A DNA stretch of 64,000 bases, taken from positions 62,001 through 126,000 of the forward strand of contig DAHUYN010000005.1 of the NCBI GenBank assembly GCA_027315165.1, read 5' to 3'. The translations under genes were made by a program, and so were the position numbers. The notes beneath the pieces are model-generated. The model was not told where the DNA came from. It worked only from the letters and a program-made list of their open reading frames with translations, and ran no database searches. Below, one piece after another: positions 1-8,725 of the stretch. Origin of the DNA: Thermoplasmata archaeon (lineage in GTDB: Archaea; Thermoplasmatota; Thermoplasmata; Lutacidiplasmatales; UBA184). Position 1 is the stretch's first letter. Each line of letters begins with the position of its first letter.

Positions 1-1028
1 CCACCGAGGACGAGACCGCCCGCGATCGCCCGGTCGAGGCCGACCTGGGCGATGTCCTGCGCATAGGCCACGGTCCGGTCGATCGACCGGAGGACGAGGC
101 CGAGCCCCGCGGCGGCGATCGGAGAGAGGCCCGGCGTCTCCGCGCGCACGAGGAACCGCTCCGTGAGGGTCGCGTGCGCCGCGAGCAGCGCCTCGCCGGT
201 GTCGATGAGCTCGTTGGCCCGGTCGACCTCCGGGGCGAGCGCGACCTCGAAGGCGCTCGCGAGGTAGTCGAGCGCCTGTCCGTGGTAGGCCCGAAGGGCC
301 GCGACGACCGGCTCCGGCACCGGACACTCCGAGAGCCGCTCGGCGTTCTCGCCGAGCGTGACGGCGTGGTCGGCGACGCGCTCGAGGGCGCGCGCGACGA
401 GGAGAGGCGAGAGCGGGTCCGCCTCGGCTCCCCCGGAGGGGTCGCGCGCCCGGGCCGCGTCGAGCTGCCGGGTCAGCGCGCGCTCGACGAGCCAGGCGTC
501 CCGGTCGACCTCGTCGTCGAGCCGGTCGAGCTCGCGAAGCTCCCCGCGAGGCTCGGGGCCGAGCCGGGCCCCGGCCGCCCGCTGCATGTCGCGGGCCGTC
601 GCGAACATCCGCTCGAGGAGGTCCTCGGGGGGCTCGCCGGAGCGGGGCTCCCCCTCCTCGAGGAGAAGCACCCCCGGGGCCTCGGCGATGCGGTTGTAGA
701 GGCCGGAGCGCCGCTGGAAGGTCGCGGCGATCGCACGGGTCTCGTTCGAGAGCCCGTGCGGCTCCTCGAGGACGATCCGCCCGGCCCCCGCGAGGTGTGC
801 CGCCACGAGCTGTCGGAACAGGTGCTCCGGAGGCGCGCCCTCCGCGACCGCCACGGTGCAGGATAGCTGCGCGCCGGCGCCACGAACCGTGGCGTCTCGA
901 GCCCGCTCGGACCCGTCTCTCTCTCGAAGGGTGGTCGCCTCTCGTTCCCCCGGGCCGGGCAAGGCCTCCCTCGGGGGGTCGGGCCGGTGCGCCTCGGCGC
1001 CCGGTCCCCTCTCTCGCTTCGCTGCCAT
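1..1028 (-). CDS. PhoU-domain phosphate-uptake regulator-like protein (3' end beyond window)
   Basis: The minus-strand frame stays open from the left window edge to an ATG at 1028, so the C-terminus is missing. Translation gives an all-helical protein with two related blocks, as in the PhoU family: one around the residues LFRQLVAAHLAGAGRI, one around ALERVADHAVTLGENAERL, whose E-R-V-A-D-H is the classic PhoU metal-binding motif. Many archaeal homologues carry an N-terminal SpoVT/AbrB domain; here the first 60 residues are charged and show no such domain, so the true start may be further in, for example GTG at 854. A TATA-like stretch lies about 30 nt before ATG 1028. Family members usually modulate phosphate transport or signalling; no transporter is visible. 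Confidence 0.7.
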   Translation of the reverse strand, partial: MAAKRERGPGAEAHRPDPPREALPGPGEREATTLRERDGSERARDATVRGAGAQLSCTVAVAEGAPPEHLFRQLVAAHLAGAGRIVLEEPHGLSNETRAIAATFQRRSGLYNRIAEAPGVLLLEEGEPRSGEPPEDLLERMFATARDMQRAAGARLGPEPRGELRELDRLDDEVDRDAWLVERALTRQLDAARARDPSGGAEADPLSPLLVARALERVADHAVTLGENAERLSECPVPEPVVAALRAYHGQALDYLASAFEVALAPEVDRANELIDTGEALLAAHATLTERFLVRAETPGLSPIAAAGLGLVLRSIDRTVAYAQDIAQVGLDRAIAGGLVLG

Positions 1029-1047
1029 GGAAGAGGGGAGGGGTCGG

Positions 1048-1062
1048 AGAGAATATATAGAT
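1048..1062 (-). promoter_or_regulatory. TATA-like promoter of the PhoU-like gene
   Basis: The minus strand reads CTATATATTCTCTCC here, about 20-34 nt before the ATG at 1028, in an AT-rich island inside GC-rich DNA. The spacing fits archaeal TATA-driven, leaderless transcription. Confidence 0.55.
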
Positions 1063-1113
1063 TCTGACTTTAGAATATATATCCACCCGTAGGCTATAGT
1101 CCCCGAGAGCCGG

Positions 1114-1956
1114 TCACTCGACCTTGAGGTAGCGGCTCGCGACGAGCGTGCCGGCGACGAGCATCACGGCGGCGAACACCGCCAGGTAGCCGAGGTAGAG
1201 CCAGTGGACCTGCCCGTTGACGAGGATGTCGCGCCCGAACAGCGAGGCGTATCCGACGGGGTTCCAGTTGGCGATCACCTGCATCCAGGACGGGTAGTTC
1301 GACGAGGGGAACAGCGCCCCGCTCGCGAACATGAGCGGCATCGTGATGAAGTTCGAGATGACGCCCGGGGTCTGCCAGTCGGTGCTGGAGGCGGTGAGGG
1401 CGAGGAAGAACGCCGAGAAGCCGAGGCCCAGGAAGAGCAGCCCCAGGATCCAGCCGAGCCACATGATCGGGTCGCCCGCGAAGCGGACGCCGAAGACGTA
1501 GGCCGCCGCGATCATCACGGGGATCTGGACGAAGCCGCGCGTCGCGGAGCCGAGGGCCTTGGTGAGGTAGACCGTCGCCTTCGTCGTCGGCGTGAGCAGG
1601 ATGCGCTTCATGAAACCGAAGCGCTTGTCCTGGATGGTGCTCATCGACCCGAACATCCCGATCGAGAGCATCGAGGTCGCGAGGACCCCCGGCAGGAGGA
1701 AGGAGAGGTAGCCCGTCCCGGGGGGGGCGTGGAGGAGGGTGTCGAGCTGCGCCACCGGGACCGCGTCGAAGCTGCTTCCGAAGAAGGCGAGCCACATGAA
1801 CGGCTGGACGAGCGTGATGACGAGGACCCACGGATTGCGGAAGGTCTTGATCACCTCGCGCGCGTAGAGCCCGTAGAACTGGCTCCCCTGCGGGACCCAC
1901 GCATGCTCGGCCGCCGGGCGTGCCACGGTCGGCACGTGGGCCACCTCGGCGCTCAC
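1114..1956 (-). CDS. ABC-2 type transporter, permease subunit
   Basis: 280 residues with about six hydrophobic segments after a soluble N-terminus, typical of ABC-2 exporter permeases (drug, daunorubicin-type or polysaccharide export). It opens with GTG, and the GTGA at 1953-1956 overlaps the stop of the upstream ATPase gene, so the two are translationally coupled and should form one exporter. The conserved ABC-2 pattern of a long N-terminal cytoplasmic stretch (residues 1-45), TM1 and the GFMKRILLTPTTK loop can be seen. Substrate cannot be told. With a PadR repressor as first gene, the operon looks like an inducible drug or toxic-compound exporter. Confidence 0.88.
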   Translation of the reverse strand: MSAEVAHVPTVARPAAEHAWVPQGSQFYGLYAREVIKTFRNPWVLVITLVQPFMWLAFFGSSFDAVPVAQLDTLLHAPPGTGYLSFLLPGVLATSMLSIGMFGSMSTIQDKRFGFMKRILLTPTTKATVYLTKALGSATRGFVQIPVMIAAAYVFGVRFAGDPIMWLGWILGLLFLGLGFSAFFLALTASSTDWQTPGVISNFITMPLMFASGALFPSSNYPSWMQVIANWNPVGYASLFGRDILVNGQVHWLYLGYLAVFAAVMLVAGTLVASRYLKVE

Positions 1957-2939
1957 TGCCGCGACCTCCGGACGTTGAGGTAGAACTTGCGGTAGTCGTG
2001 GACGTCGCTCCCGGCCTGATCGATCTTCTTTCCCGTCATCTCCAGGAACGCGGATTCGAGGCTCGGCTTCTCGACGTTGAGACGCCGGATCCTCTCAGGG
2101 CCGAGGGCCCGGAACAGGTGCGGGAGCGTCTCTTCCGAGTTCGCCACCTTGAGGATCCACGCCTTGCCCTGGGTCCGGACCTCGGCGACGCCCGGCACGC
2201 TCCGCAGGAGCTCCTCGGTGACGCCGTCGCTCGCCTCGAGCTCGATGAAGTCCGAGCGGACCCGGCCCTTGAGCTCGCTCGGCGTGCCGGTCGCGATGAA
2301 GCGCCCCTGGTCGATGATCGAGATGTTGTGGCAGAGCGCGTCGGCCTCCTCGATGTAGTGGGAGGTGAGGAGCACGGTGACGCCGAACTCCCGGTTGACG
2401 CCCGTGATGAGCTCCCAGAGCGAACGGCGCGTGCTCGCGTCGAGCCCGATCGTCGGCTCGTCCATGAAGATCACCTCGGGCTGGTGGAGCAGCGCGAGGG
2501 CGATCTCGAGCTTCTTGCGCATCCCCGTCGAGTAGGTCTTGACCTTGTCCTCGCGGCGGTCGGTGAGGCTGAAGTACCGCAGGAGCTCCTCCGCCCGGGG
2601 TTTCCAGTCGCCGAGCCGCTGGAGCTTGGCCTGCAGCCAGAGGTTCTCCCAGCCCGAGAGGTCGTCGTCGAGGATCACCTCCGCGGCGACCCAGCCGATC
2701 CGCTGCTTGACCTGCATCGGCTGGCGCACAACGTCGTAGCCCGCGACCGACGCCTGGCCGTCCGACAGGTCGCTGAGACCGGTGAGGAGCTTGATGATCG
2801 TCGTCTTCCCCGCACCGTTGGGGCCGAGGAGGCCGAAGATCGTCCCGGCCCGGACGTCCATGTCGACGTGGTCGACGGCGAGGAGCTTTCCGTAGAGCTT
2901 GGTGAGCCCGGTCGCCCGGATCGCGCTCGGCGCGCTCAT
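1953..2939 (-). CDS. ABC transporter ATP-binding protein (DrrA-like)
   Basis: 328 residues. Walker A GPNGAGKT lies at residues 39-46, the ABC signature reads STGMRKKLEIA, and Walker B is VIFMDEPTIGLD, followed by the switch histidine in LLTSHYIEEADAL. The C-terminal extension of about 90 residues is typical of ATPases of ABC-2 exporters. ATG at 2939 overlaps the stop of the PadR gene (ATGA), and its own stop overlaps the permease start. It energises export through the membrane partner at 1114-1956. Nothing is degenerate. Confidence 0.93.
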   Translation of the reverse strand: MSAPSAIRATGLTKLYGKLLAVDHVDMDVRAGTIFGLLGPNGAGKTTIIKLLTGLSDLSDGQASVAGYDVVRQPMQVKQRIGWVAAEVILDDDLSGWENLWLQAKLQRLGDWKPRAEELLRYFSLTDRREDKVKTYSTGMRKKLEIALALLHQPEVIFMDEPTIGLDASTRRSLWELITGVNREFGVTVLLTSHYIEEADALCHNISIIDQGRFIATGTPSELKGRVRSDFIELEASDGVTEELLRSVPGVAEVRTQGKAWILKVANSEETLPHLFRALGPERIRRLNVEKPSLESAFLEMTGKKIDQAGSDVHDYRKFYLNVRRSRQ

Positions 2940-3481
2940 CGCCCCACCCCCGGCGGCGTGTTCCGCGGCCCGTCCCGTGCCTCGGCCAACCTTGAGGCCC
3001 CACGACGCAGCTCCCGGATCGCCTCGCGCCGGACTCGCTCGAGGCCGGCGGCCGGCACTTCCGAATGGCCCAGGTGCAGTTCGAGCCCGTCGACCGCCCG
3101 CCGGAGCCGGACGAGCAGGAGCGTCCCCGGATCGCTGACGCCCATGACCTCCGACCAGAGCGCGCTCAGGTCGGGCGCGTTCCGCCGGAGAGGCGAGGCG
3201 CGGGCGCGGACGTGAGAGAGGAGCCGACGTCCCGCGGGAGTGATCGTGTGTACCATGCGGCGGCCCGCGCTCTTGCGATACGCCAGGCCCCTCGCGACGA
3301 GGCGGTCGAGCGCCGGATAGATCGCCCCCGGACCGGGTCGCCACGCCCCGCCGGTCCGCGCCTCGACTTCGGCCGAGAGTCCGTAGCCGTGGACGGGGCC
3401 GGCCCGCGCCATGCGCGCGAGCGCGAAGAGCGTGAGGGCCCCCCGGGTTCGCTCGTCGCCGCGCGAAGCCTGCCGAGTCAT
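2936..3481 (-). CDS. PadR-family transcriptional regulator
   Basis: 181 residues. The winged helix spans about residues 15-95, with the PadR hallmarks LTLFALARMARAGPVHGYGL and GAIYPALDRLVARGL followed by a wing reading TITPAGRRLL; a helical dimerisation region follows. It is the first gene of a three-gene operon with the ABC exporter, joined by an ATGA overlap, so it probably represses its own operon and is released by a ligand the pump exports. A TATA box 21-29 nt upstream and a direct repeat just behind it fit autoregulation. The C-terminal 40 residues are arginine-rich and not family-typical. Confidence 0.85.
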   Translation of the reverse strand: MTRQASRGDERTRGALTLFALARMARAGPVHGYGLSAEVEARTGGAWRPGPGAIYPALDRLVARGLAYRKSAGRRMVHTITPAGRRLLSHVRARASPLRRNAPDLSALWSEVMGVSDPGTLLLVRLRRAVDGLELHLGHSEVPAAGLERVRREAIRELRRGASRLAEARDGPRNTPPGVGR

Positions 3482-3501
3482 CGCCGCGGTGTGGACCCGT
3501 G

Positions 3502-3531
3502 CCTATATGATTATTCTGTATTCGATGTATT
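3502..3531 (-). promoter_or_regulatory. Promoter and possible operator of the PadR-ABC operon
   Basis: TATA element TCATATAGG (minus strand, 3502-3510) lies 21-29 nt before ATG 3481, so the mRNA should be leaderless. Behind it on the plus strand two copies of TGTATT (3517-3522 and 3526-3531) are separated by CGA. Binding by PadR is inferred from position only. Confidence 0.6.
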
Positions 3532-4181
3532 GACGTCACCCCGCCGCGGTCCGCCGTCCCGAGGCTCTTGTCAAAGCCGCGGACCCGCGGCGCTCCGCGC
3601 CCACCTCCCTGCCGCCGGAGCGCCTTGTCGATCACCGCGGGGTCGGCCACCTCCCGGAGGGCCGTCCCGGTCGCAGCGAGGAGGTGGCCCGACCCAGCCC
3701 TCGCGAACCGGATCCGGCTCGCACCTGTACCGAAGAAGATCCCCCGGCGGGCAGACACGACCCTCCGCTCGCCGATCGTGACCGCTCCGATCCCTTGGTG
3801 ACGTCGTCGACGAGCCGCTCCCTTTCGGCGGCCTCGGCGGAGAGGCCCTCGAGCCCACCCATCGCCACCCCCACCGACGCCGCCGCGAGAGGCGCGGCCT
3901 CGTCGTCGCCGCCCCCCGCTGCACGGCACGGCGAGGACCACGAACGGATCGGCGACCGGACGCGACGGGTCGCGGAGGCAGCACCGTTTCGGGCCTCCGA
4001 GCCCGAAGGCTCCGCGCCGGCGGGCGTGACGGGGTCGAGGGGCCGTCCCTCTACGCGATTGATGAGGACCGCGGCCGCTCGCGGCCCTCGTGCAGCACGG
4101 TTGACGGCATTCCTATTCGTCCCCACTCGAGTCCTCGTCCGGACGCCCGCGCCTCGTCGCGGGCGATCCCTAGGTGAAGCG
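3532..4181. other. Intergenic stretch without a supported gene
   Basis: About 650 bp between the PadR promoter and the DUF2299-like gene. Frames stay open on both strands because of the GC content, but none has recognisable motifs or a promoter with the spacing seen elsewhere in the window. No tRNA, repeat or strong hairpin was recognised. It may hold decayed coding sequence. Confidence 0.4.
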
Positions 4182-4868
4182 ATGGCACCCGGTGCAGGCC
4201 GCGCGGCGGAGGATCCCGTTCCGGACGATCCTGCGCCGCCGGCGACGCACCGGGTACGCCTCGGGGCGCGCGCGCCTGCCGGCGCCGGTCGGGTGAGCGA
4301 AGGCCGTGCGGCCGCCGCGGTCGGAAGCGCGGAACTCCCGGCCCCGACGCCGGCGCTCCGCCTCGTCGAGAAGTTTGCGCACCACCGTCGGGATGCCGCA
4401 GCCTGGGGGTGGGGCATCTTCGGGACCGGCGCGCGCGAGCCCATCGTCCGGATCCACCACGGCTCGGTGCCGATCTTCGTGAGAGACCTCGGGAAGTGCC
4501 TGATGGTCGTCGGGGTCATCGACGTCCCGCCCGAGGTGCGGGAGAAGCTCGCCAAGGCCAGCGGCGCCGAGCAGGAGGCGTTCCTCTCCGGGCTGCGCGA
4601 GGAGCTGATGCAGTGTCCCCGCGTCGGCTTCGCCTTCGCACCCGGTCCGCTCCGCGGCGCGGAGACCCTCGAACGAATCGCGCTCGACCAGACGTTCCAG
4701 GTCGCCGAGAACGACGCCAGCTCGTTCAACCGATTCTGCGATGCCATCCAGGAGACCGAGACGATCCTCCTGAGGGCCGCCGAGTACCTGCGTCGGTTCC
4801 TCGTTCGGTCCGCGGAGACCGAGGTCTACTCGACGAACTCCTCGCCCCCGACGAGCCTCTACCTATAG
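4182..4868 (+). CDS. DUF2299-like hypothetical protein
   Basis: Start is uncertain: ATG 4182 has AGGTGA four bases upstream, and GTG 4293 is the next choice. The first 50-60 residues are Ala/Pro/Arg-rich and look unstructured. The rest folds plausibly: a strand-rich half (IVRIHHGSVPIFVRDLGKCL) followed by helices (PPEVREKLAKASGAEQEAFL) and a final helical hairpin (ETILLRAAEYLRRFL). This order resembles the archaeal DUF2299 family, of unknown function, possibly chaperone-like; the match is from memory of the pattern. It ends six bases inside the convergent P-type ATPase gene. Isolated on the plus strand. Confidence 0.55.
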   Translation: MAPGAGRAAEDPVPDDPAPPATHRVRLGARAPAGAGRVSEGRAAAAVGSAELPAPTPALRLVEKFAHHRRDAAAWGWGIFGTGAREPIVRIHHGSVPIFVRDLGKCLMVVGVIDVPPEVREKLAKASGAEQEAFLSGLREELMQCPRVGFAFAPGPLRGAETLERIALDQTFQVAENDASSFNRFCDAIQETETILLRAAEYLRRFLVRSAETEVYSTNSSPPTSLYL

Positions 4869-7463
4869 CCGGGGCCCCGTCGCGTGCCCACGACGGTGTT
4901 CGGCGCGCGCCCCGGAGGCGGCCGATACGAATCGTACCGGCTCGGCCAACGTCCGCTTCAGCGGGTCGAACCAGACCACGGAGCCGATCCCGGCCGCGAC
5001 AGCGATGAGAAGCTCTCGGACTCCGGGCGCGGAGAACGCGAAGACAGAGGCCGCCGACGGGACGTAGATGGCGAGGAGGAGCAGCACCGAGCCGAGGACC
5101 GTGACGCCGGCCGCGATGGGGTTGGGCGAGAGGATCGCCCGGTAGAACGGCCGGTCGTACGAGCGGTTCAGGTGAAGCAGCGTCAGGTTCGACACGACCA
5201 GCGTGGCGAAGCTCAGCGCCCGGGCCTCCTCGGCTCCGTAGCCGAGCGAGAGGGAGACGAAGTAGACCGCGAGCGTGGCCGCGGTCGCGCTGAGTCCGAC
5301 CGTCAGGCTCGCGGCGAGGGGCTTGGCGCTCACGAGCGGTTCCCCGGGGGGCCGAGGGGCGTGCCGCATCAGCCCGGTCTCCTCGGGCTCCCCCTCGAAG
5401 GCGAGCGACGAGGCCGGGTCGACGATCAGCTCGAGGAACACGATCTCGATCGGGAACAGGAGGATCGGCAGGCCGAGAAGGACCGGCAGCAGAGCCATGC
5501 CCGCGAGCGCAACGTGCACCGAGATCAGGTAGCCGATCGCCTTGCGCATGTTGCCGTGGATCCGCCGGCCCATGCCGATCGCCTCGACGATCGTCGGGAA
5601 CGCGTCGTCGAGGAGGACGAGCGAGGCGGCCTCGCGGGCCACGTCGGTGCCCCGCGAGCCCATCGCGATCCCGACGTCCGCGGCCCGGAGCGCCGGTGCG
5701 TCATTGACTCCGTCGCCGGTCATCGCGACGATCTCCCCCTCGCGGCAGAACGCCGAGACGACCCGGAGCTTTTCGTCGGGCGTGATGCGCGCGAAGACGC
5801 TCGTGGTCTCGAGGGCCCGGGTGAGCTCGTCGTCGGACATCGCGCCGAGTTCGGCGCCGGTGACGACCCGTCCCTGCGGGGGAAGACCGGCGGCGAGAGC
5901 GATCGCGCGCGCCGTCTCGGGGTGGTCGCCCGTCATCATGACCACGCGGATCCCGGCCTCTTGGCACTCTCGGACCGCCGCCGGCACTCCGGCGCGCAGC
6001 GGGTCGGCGAGCCCGACGAGGCCCACGAGCCTCGGGCGTTCCTGCGACCGCTCGGACGCGGTGACGGCGAGGACGCGGAGCCCCCTCGTGGAGAGCTCGC
6101 GGACCTGCGCCTCCCAGCGCGCGCGCTGCTCCGCGTCGGCGACATCGCGCCCGAGGACGGCCTCGGGCGCCCCCTTGCGGGCGAGGACCTCGCGGCCGTC
6201 CGGCGACGCGGCCCAGACGTTGGTGACGCTCAGGCTCTCGGGCGTGAACGGCTCGTGGCGGAGCCGGACGGGGGAGGGGCCGACCGACGCGGTCGCCTCC
6301 CGGGACCCGACCTGGGCGATCGCCTGCTCCATCGGGTCGTGCGACTCCGGCTCGCTCGCAAGGTGAGCGAACGCGGCCAGCGGCCGCACCGACGGGTCGA
6401 GCCCTCCGTCGGTGCCGTCGAGGTCGACGACGTGGCCCGGCGTATCGCAGAGCGCCACCACGCGCATCCGGTTCTCGGTGAGTGTCCCGGTCTTGTCGGT
6501 GAGGAGGACCGTCACCGCCCCGAGCGTGGGGATCGTGCCGAACTTGCGCGCAAGGGCGCGATGACGTGCCATGCGCCGGGCTCCGAGGACGGAGTAGAGC
6601 GTCAGGACGACCGGGATCTCCTCGGGCAGCAGACCGATGGCGAGCGCCGTTCCCGCGAGCAGCCCCTCGATCCATCCCCCCGTGCGGAGTCCGACGGCGA
6701 TGGCGACGACCGCCGTTCCGATGACGGCGAGGATCGCCATGGCCCGCACGAGCCCCGCGGTCTGCCGCCGCAGGAGCGGCGTCCCCGTCTCGAGCGTCGA
6801 CAGCGCGATCGCGATCCGACTCACCTCGGTCGCGGCACCGGTCGCCTCGACCTCGGCGAACCCCTGGCCCCGCACGACGAGCGTGCTCGCGAAGAGGAAC
6901 GGCTGGTCCTCCCCTCCGGGGCGCGCCCAGGGCGTCGCGTCGGTGTCCGGGAGCTTGCGGACCGGGACCGACTCGCCCGTGAGGAGCGACTCGTCGACGA
7001 GGAGGCCGGCCCCGGAACGGACTCGGGAATCGGCGGGCACCCGCTCGCCCTCGGCCACGAGGACCCAGTCCCCCCGAACGAGCTGGTCCGAGGGGAGGCG
7101 GCGAACGGCGCCCGCCCGTAGGACCCGAGCGGTCGGTTGCGAGAGGTCCCGGAGCGCTTCGAGGGTCCTCTCGGCGCGGTACTCCTGGACGACGTCGAGA
7201 GTGACGATCACGCCCACCGAGGCGGCGAGCAGGATGGCGTCGCGCGGCTCCCCGAAGAGGACGTAGAGCACCACGGCGCCCACGAGGAGGAAGACCATCG
7301 GCTCGCGCAGGACGTCGATCACGAGAGTGACCGGTGAGCGCGGCTTGCCCCGGGGCAGGTGGTTCGGCCCGTCGCGTGCGAGCCTTCGAGAGGCTTCCGC
7401 CTCGTCCAGCCCGGTCGCGCCTGGCGGCGGGGAGAGGAGAGGCGGAACACCCCCGTTCTGCAT
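4863..7463 (-). CDS. Cation-translocating P-type ATPase (P2-like)
   Basis: 866 residues, complete. Visible in order: N-terminal cation-ATPase domain, actuator loop with LTGES (161-165), transmembrane motif LLPEEIP (278-284), phosphorylation motif DKTGTLTEN with the catalytic Asp at about 323, the nucleotide-binding domain, hinge MTGDGVNDAPAL, and four to six C-terminal membrane helices. The PEE(I/F)P motif in place of PEGLP places it with bacterial/archaeal P2-like pumps whose ion (Ca2+, Mn2+, Mg2+ or H+) is not safely predictable. It lacks the N-terminal metal-binding CxxC domains of heavy-metal pumps. Single gene, convergent with the DUF2299-like gene. Confidence 0.93.
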   Translation of the reverse strand: MQNGGVPPLLSPPPGATGLDEAEASRRLARDGPNHLPRGKPRSPVTLVIDVLREPMVFLLVGAVVLYVLFGEPRDAILLAASVGVIVTLDVVQEYRAERTLEALRDLSQPTARVLRAGAVRRLPSDQLVRGDWVLVAEGERVPADSRVRSGAGLLVDESLLTGESVPVRKLPDTDATPWARPGGEDQPFLFASTLVVRGQGFAEVEATGAATEVSRIAIALSTLETGTPLLRRQTAGLVRAMAILAVIGTAVVAIAVGLRTGGWIEGLLAGTALAIGLLPEEIPVVLTLYSVLGARRMARHRALARKFGTIPTLGAVTVLLTDKTGTLTENRMRVVALCDTPGHVVDLDGTDGGLDPSVRPLAAFAHLASEPESHDPMEQAIAQVGSREATASVGPSPVRLRHEPFTPESLSVTNVWAASPDGREVLARKGAPEAVLGRDVADAEQRARWEAQVRELSTRGLRVLAVTASERSQERPRLVGLVGLADPLRAGVPAAVRECQEAGIRVVMMTGDHPETARAIALAAGLPPQGRVVTGAELGAMSDDELTRALETTSVFARITPDEKLRVVSAFCREGEIVAMTGDGVNDAPALRAADVGIAMGSRGTDVAREAASLVLLDDAFPTIVEAIGMGRRIHGNMRKAIGYLISVHVALAGMALLPVLLGLPILLFPIEIVFLELIVDPASSLAFEGEPEETGLMRHAPRPPGEPLVSAKPLAASLTVGLSATAATLAVYFVSLSLGYGAEEARALSFATLVVSNLTLLHLNRSYDRPFYRAILSPNPIAAGVTVLGSVLLLLAIYVPSAASVFAFSAPGVRELLIAVAAGIGSVVWFDPLKRTLAEPVRFVSAASGARAEHRRGHATGPRL

Positions 7464-7826
7464 CCGATGCTCGTCTCCGTCGTGGCGGCCGGTCGTTCTC
7501 TCGAGGCCCGGCCGGTCTCAACGGGTAGCGCGACGGGCCCTATCCGACTTCCGTCTGCCCCGGCTGAGCGATCGGGACCGGACGATGGGCCCGTGGGGCC
7601 GGCGAGCCCGGGGCGGCGCCCACGGGTCAGGGGGGTAGGCGGACATCCTCCGCGCCAGCCCACCCGCGGGGATCCGGACCCGGATCGCCCGGCGGTCCGC
7701 CCCTTCTCGGCTCGGCCGACCGTCGAGTTCGAGTTCCCCGTACGGGGAGAGGGCTCTCCCGAAGAGTTCCGATCCCTTCGTGGGCGGGGTCGAGCCGATG
7801 GCGACGCGTCCCACCCTCGCCCGAAC
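7464..7826. other. Non-coding spacer holding the outermost tRNA-Leu 3'-end copy
   Basis: 363 bp with no supportable gene. It contains the 12-bp palindrome CCCCGTACGGGG (7736-7747), part of the tRNA-Leu-like copy described separately. The palindrome followed by GAGAGGGCTCTC could also fold as a hairpin downstream of vapC. The P-type ATPase promoter should lie just above 7463, but no clear TATA box was seen. Confidence 0.45.
7733..7776 (-). repeat. tRNA-Leu 3'-end copy 1 (most diverged) plus boundary motif
   Basis: Positions 7733-7753 match 16 of 21 bases of the tRNA-Leu 3'-end repeat, including the exact 11-mer CGGGGAGAGGG. After a 7-bp spacer comes GAAGAGTTCCGATCCC (7761-7776), 13 of 16 identical to the motif after the copy at 9604, at the same distance. 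Confidence 0.6.
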
Positions 7827-8225
7827 CTAGTAGGACTCGACCTGCAGCCCGGGGACGCGCGCGAATCCACGATTGCGCGTAATCAGACGCTGCCCGTGAC
7901 GAAGGCTGATCGCGGCGATCAACAGGTCCCCCGCGCCCAGCGGCTCTCCCCTATCGATGAGCTCGGCGCCAATCCGCCCCGCCAATCGACAGGCCTCCTG
8001 ATCGAACTCGAGCCACTGGAGCGATCCCACCAATTCTCCCGCGACTCGCAGGGAACGGCCCCCAAGTACGTGAGCCCCGACCATGACCTCGGCGGCCGCC
8101 GGAGGGGTGATGAATCGCAACTCGCGGGAGGCCTCCAATCGATCGAGGTGGACTACGGCCCTCGGATCCCGGCGAAGGAGGTCGATCAGAAAGCTAGAGT
8201 CGAGACTGGCCATTGACGTGCTCAC
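7827..8225 (-). CDS. vapC: VapC-type PIN-domain ribonuclease toxin
   Basis: About 130 residues of PIN domain. The acidic residues expected in the active site are visible: Asp in LDSSFLIDLLRR, Glu in PAAAEVMVGA, and Asp in GAGDLLIAAISLRHG, followed by LITRNRGFARVPGL, typical of VapC. Start GTG 8225 overlaps the antitoxin stop (GTGA); the alternative ATG 8213 lies four codons later. VapC toxins cut RNA, often initiator tRNA or rRNA, and are neutralised by the partner encoded just upstream. It is the outermost toxin of the array at tRNA-Leu. Confidence 0.88.
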   Translation of the reverse strand: MSTSMASLDSSFLIDLLRRDPRAVVHLDRLEASRELRFITPPAAAEVMVGAHVLGGRSLRVAGELVGSLQWLEFDQEACRLAGRIGAELIDRGEPLGAGDLLIAAISLRHGQRLITRNRGFARVPGLQVESY

Positions 8226-8464
8226 CGTCGGCGGGCGAGCCGGGACATCTCGGAGCGAGAGGTCCGGTCGGTATCTTCCAACCAGGCTCCGAATCGGTCG
8301 AGCTTCGCGGTCGAGGCGTCCTGCCAACCTCCGACGAACTCCCTGAGGGACTGCTCCGACCGTGCGAGGCGGCGAACGACCTCGCTGAAACTCTCGCCCT
8401 CGCGCTTTCGCGAGGCCAACACGAGGTAGGCGTCCTCGGATAGCGTCACCGTCTTTACCGACAC
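8222..8464 (-). CDS. vapB: VapB-type antitoxin (DUF217-like)
   Basis: 80 residues opening with SVKTVTLSEDAYLVLASRK, then EGESFSEVVRRLA: the short strand plus two helices seen in archaeal VapB proteins paired with PIN toxins (DUF217 type), followed by a helical toxin-binding tail. GTG at 8464 is the first start; a second GTG four codons in (start of VTLSEDA) is also possible, because the TATAAA at 8472-8477 is close. The stop overlaps vapC (GTGA). A pair of nested palindromes covers the TATA box, which fits autorepression by the VapBC complex. Confidence 0.82.
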   Translation of the reverse strand: MSVKTVTLSEDAYLVLASRKREGESFSEVVRRLARSEQSLREFVGGWQDASTAKLDRFGAWLEDTDRTSRSEMSRLARRR

Positions 8465-8484
8465 AAGTGTGTTTATACCAACAC
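8461..8484. promoter_or_regulatory. vapBC promoter with nested operator palindromes
   Basis: ACACA-AG-TGTGT (8461-8472) overlaps GTGTT-TATACC-AACAC (8469-8484); both are perfect 5-bp inverted repeats. The second encloses the TATA sequence TATAAAC of the minus strand. The layout is what an autoregulated toxin-antitoxin operon would need. Seen directly; the binding protein is inferred. Confidence 0.6.
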
Positions 8485-8578
8485 GCTACACATGAGTTTC
8501 CCTGCCGCGGTGGAAGGACGCCTTCTCTGCCTGAGGCGGGACCGCGGGGATCGGGCCCTGGCGTGTAGGGCCTCGCTA

Positions 8579-8623
8579 GACTCAGGGTGCCGGGAGAGAG
8601 CCTTCCTTGAAAGGTCCAATCCC
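8579..8623 (-). repeat. tRNA-Leu 3'-end copy 2 plus boundary motif
   Basis: 8579-8600 aligns to the tRNA-Leu repeat with one inserted base and 17 of 21 identities (core CAGGGTGCCGGGAGAGAG). Eight bases on comes GAAAGGTCCAATCCC (8609-8623). From the end of the repeat to the end of the motif is 23 bp, exactly as in the copies at 7733 and 9604. It separates the VapBC interval from the MNT/HEPN interval. Confidence 0.62.
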
Positions 8624-8725
8624 TGTCCCTTCACCAGTCACCGCGGGGTCCGAGCGAGGCCGGTCGCATCTTCTCGATGGCTGCGCCGATAGGGATAAGT
8701 AAGATAACGCCCCGTATGCCCCGGC

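Noticed and set aside
4884-7121. Very long open frame antisense to the P-type ATPase
   Set aside because: Composition is Arg/Asp/Glu-rich mirror of the real gene, with no motifs; a consequence of high GC.
7736-7764. Intrinsic terminator of vapBC
   Set aside because: A palindrome is present but no T-tract follows, and the sequence is better explained as a tRNA-Leu 3'-end copy.
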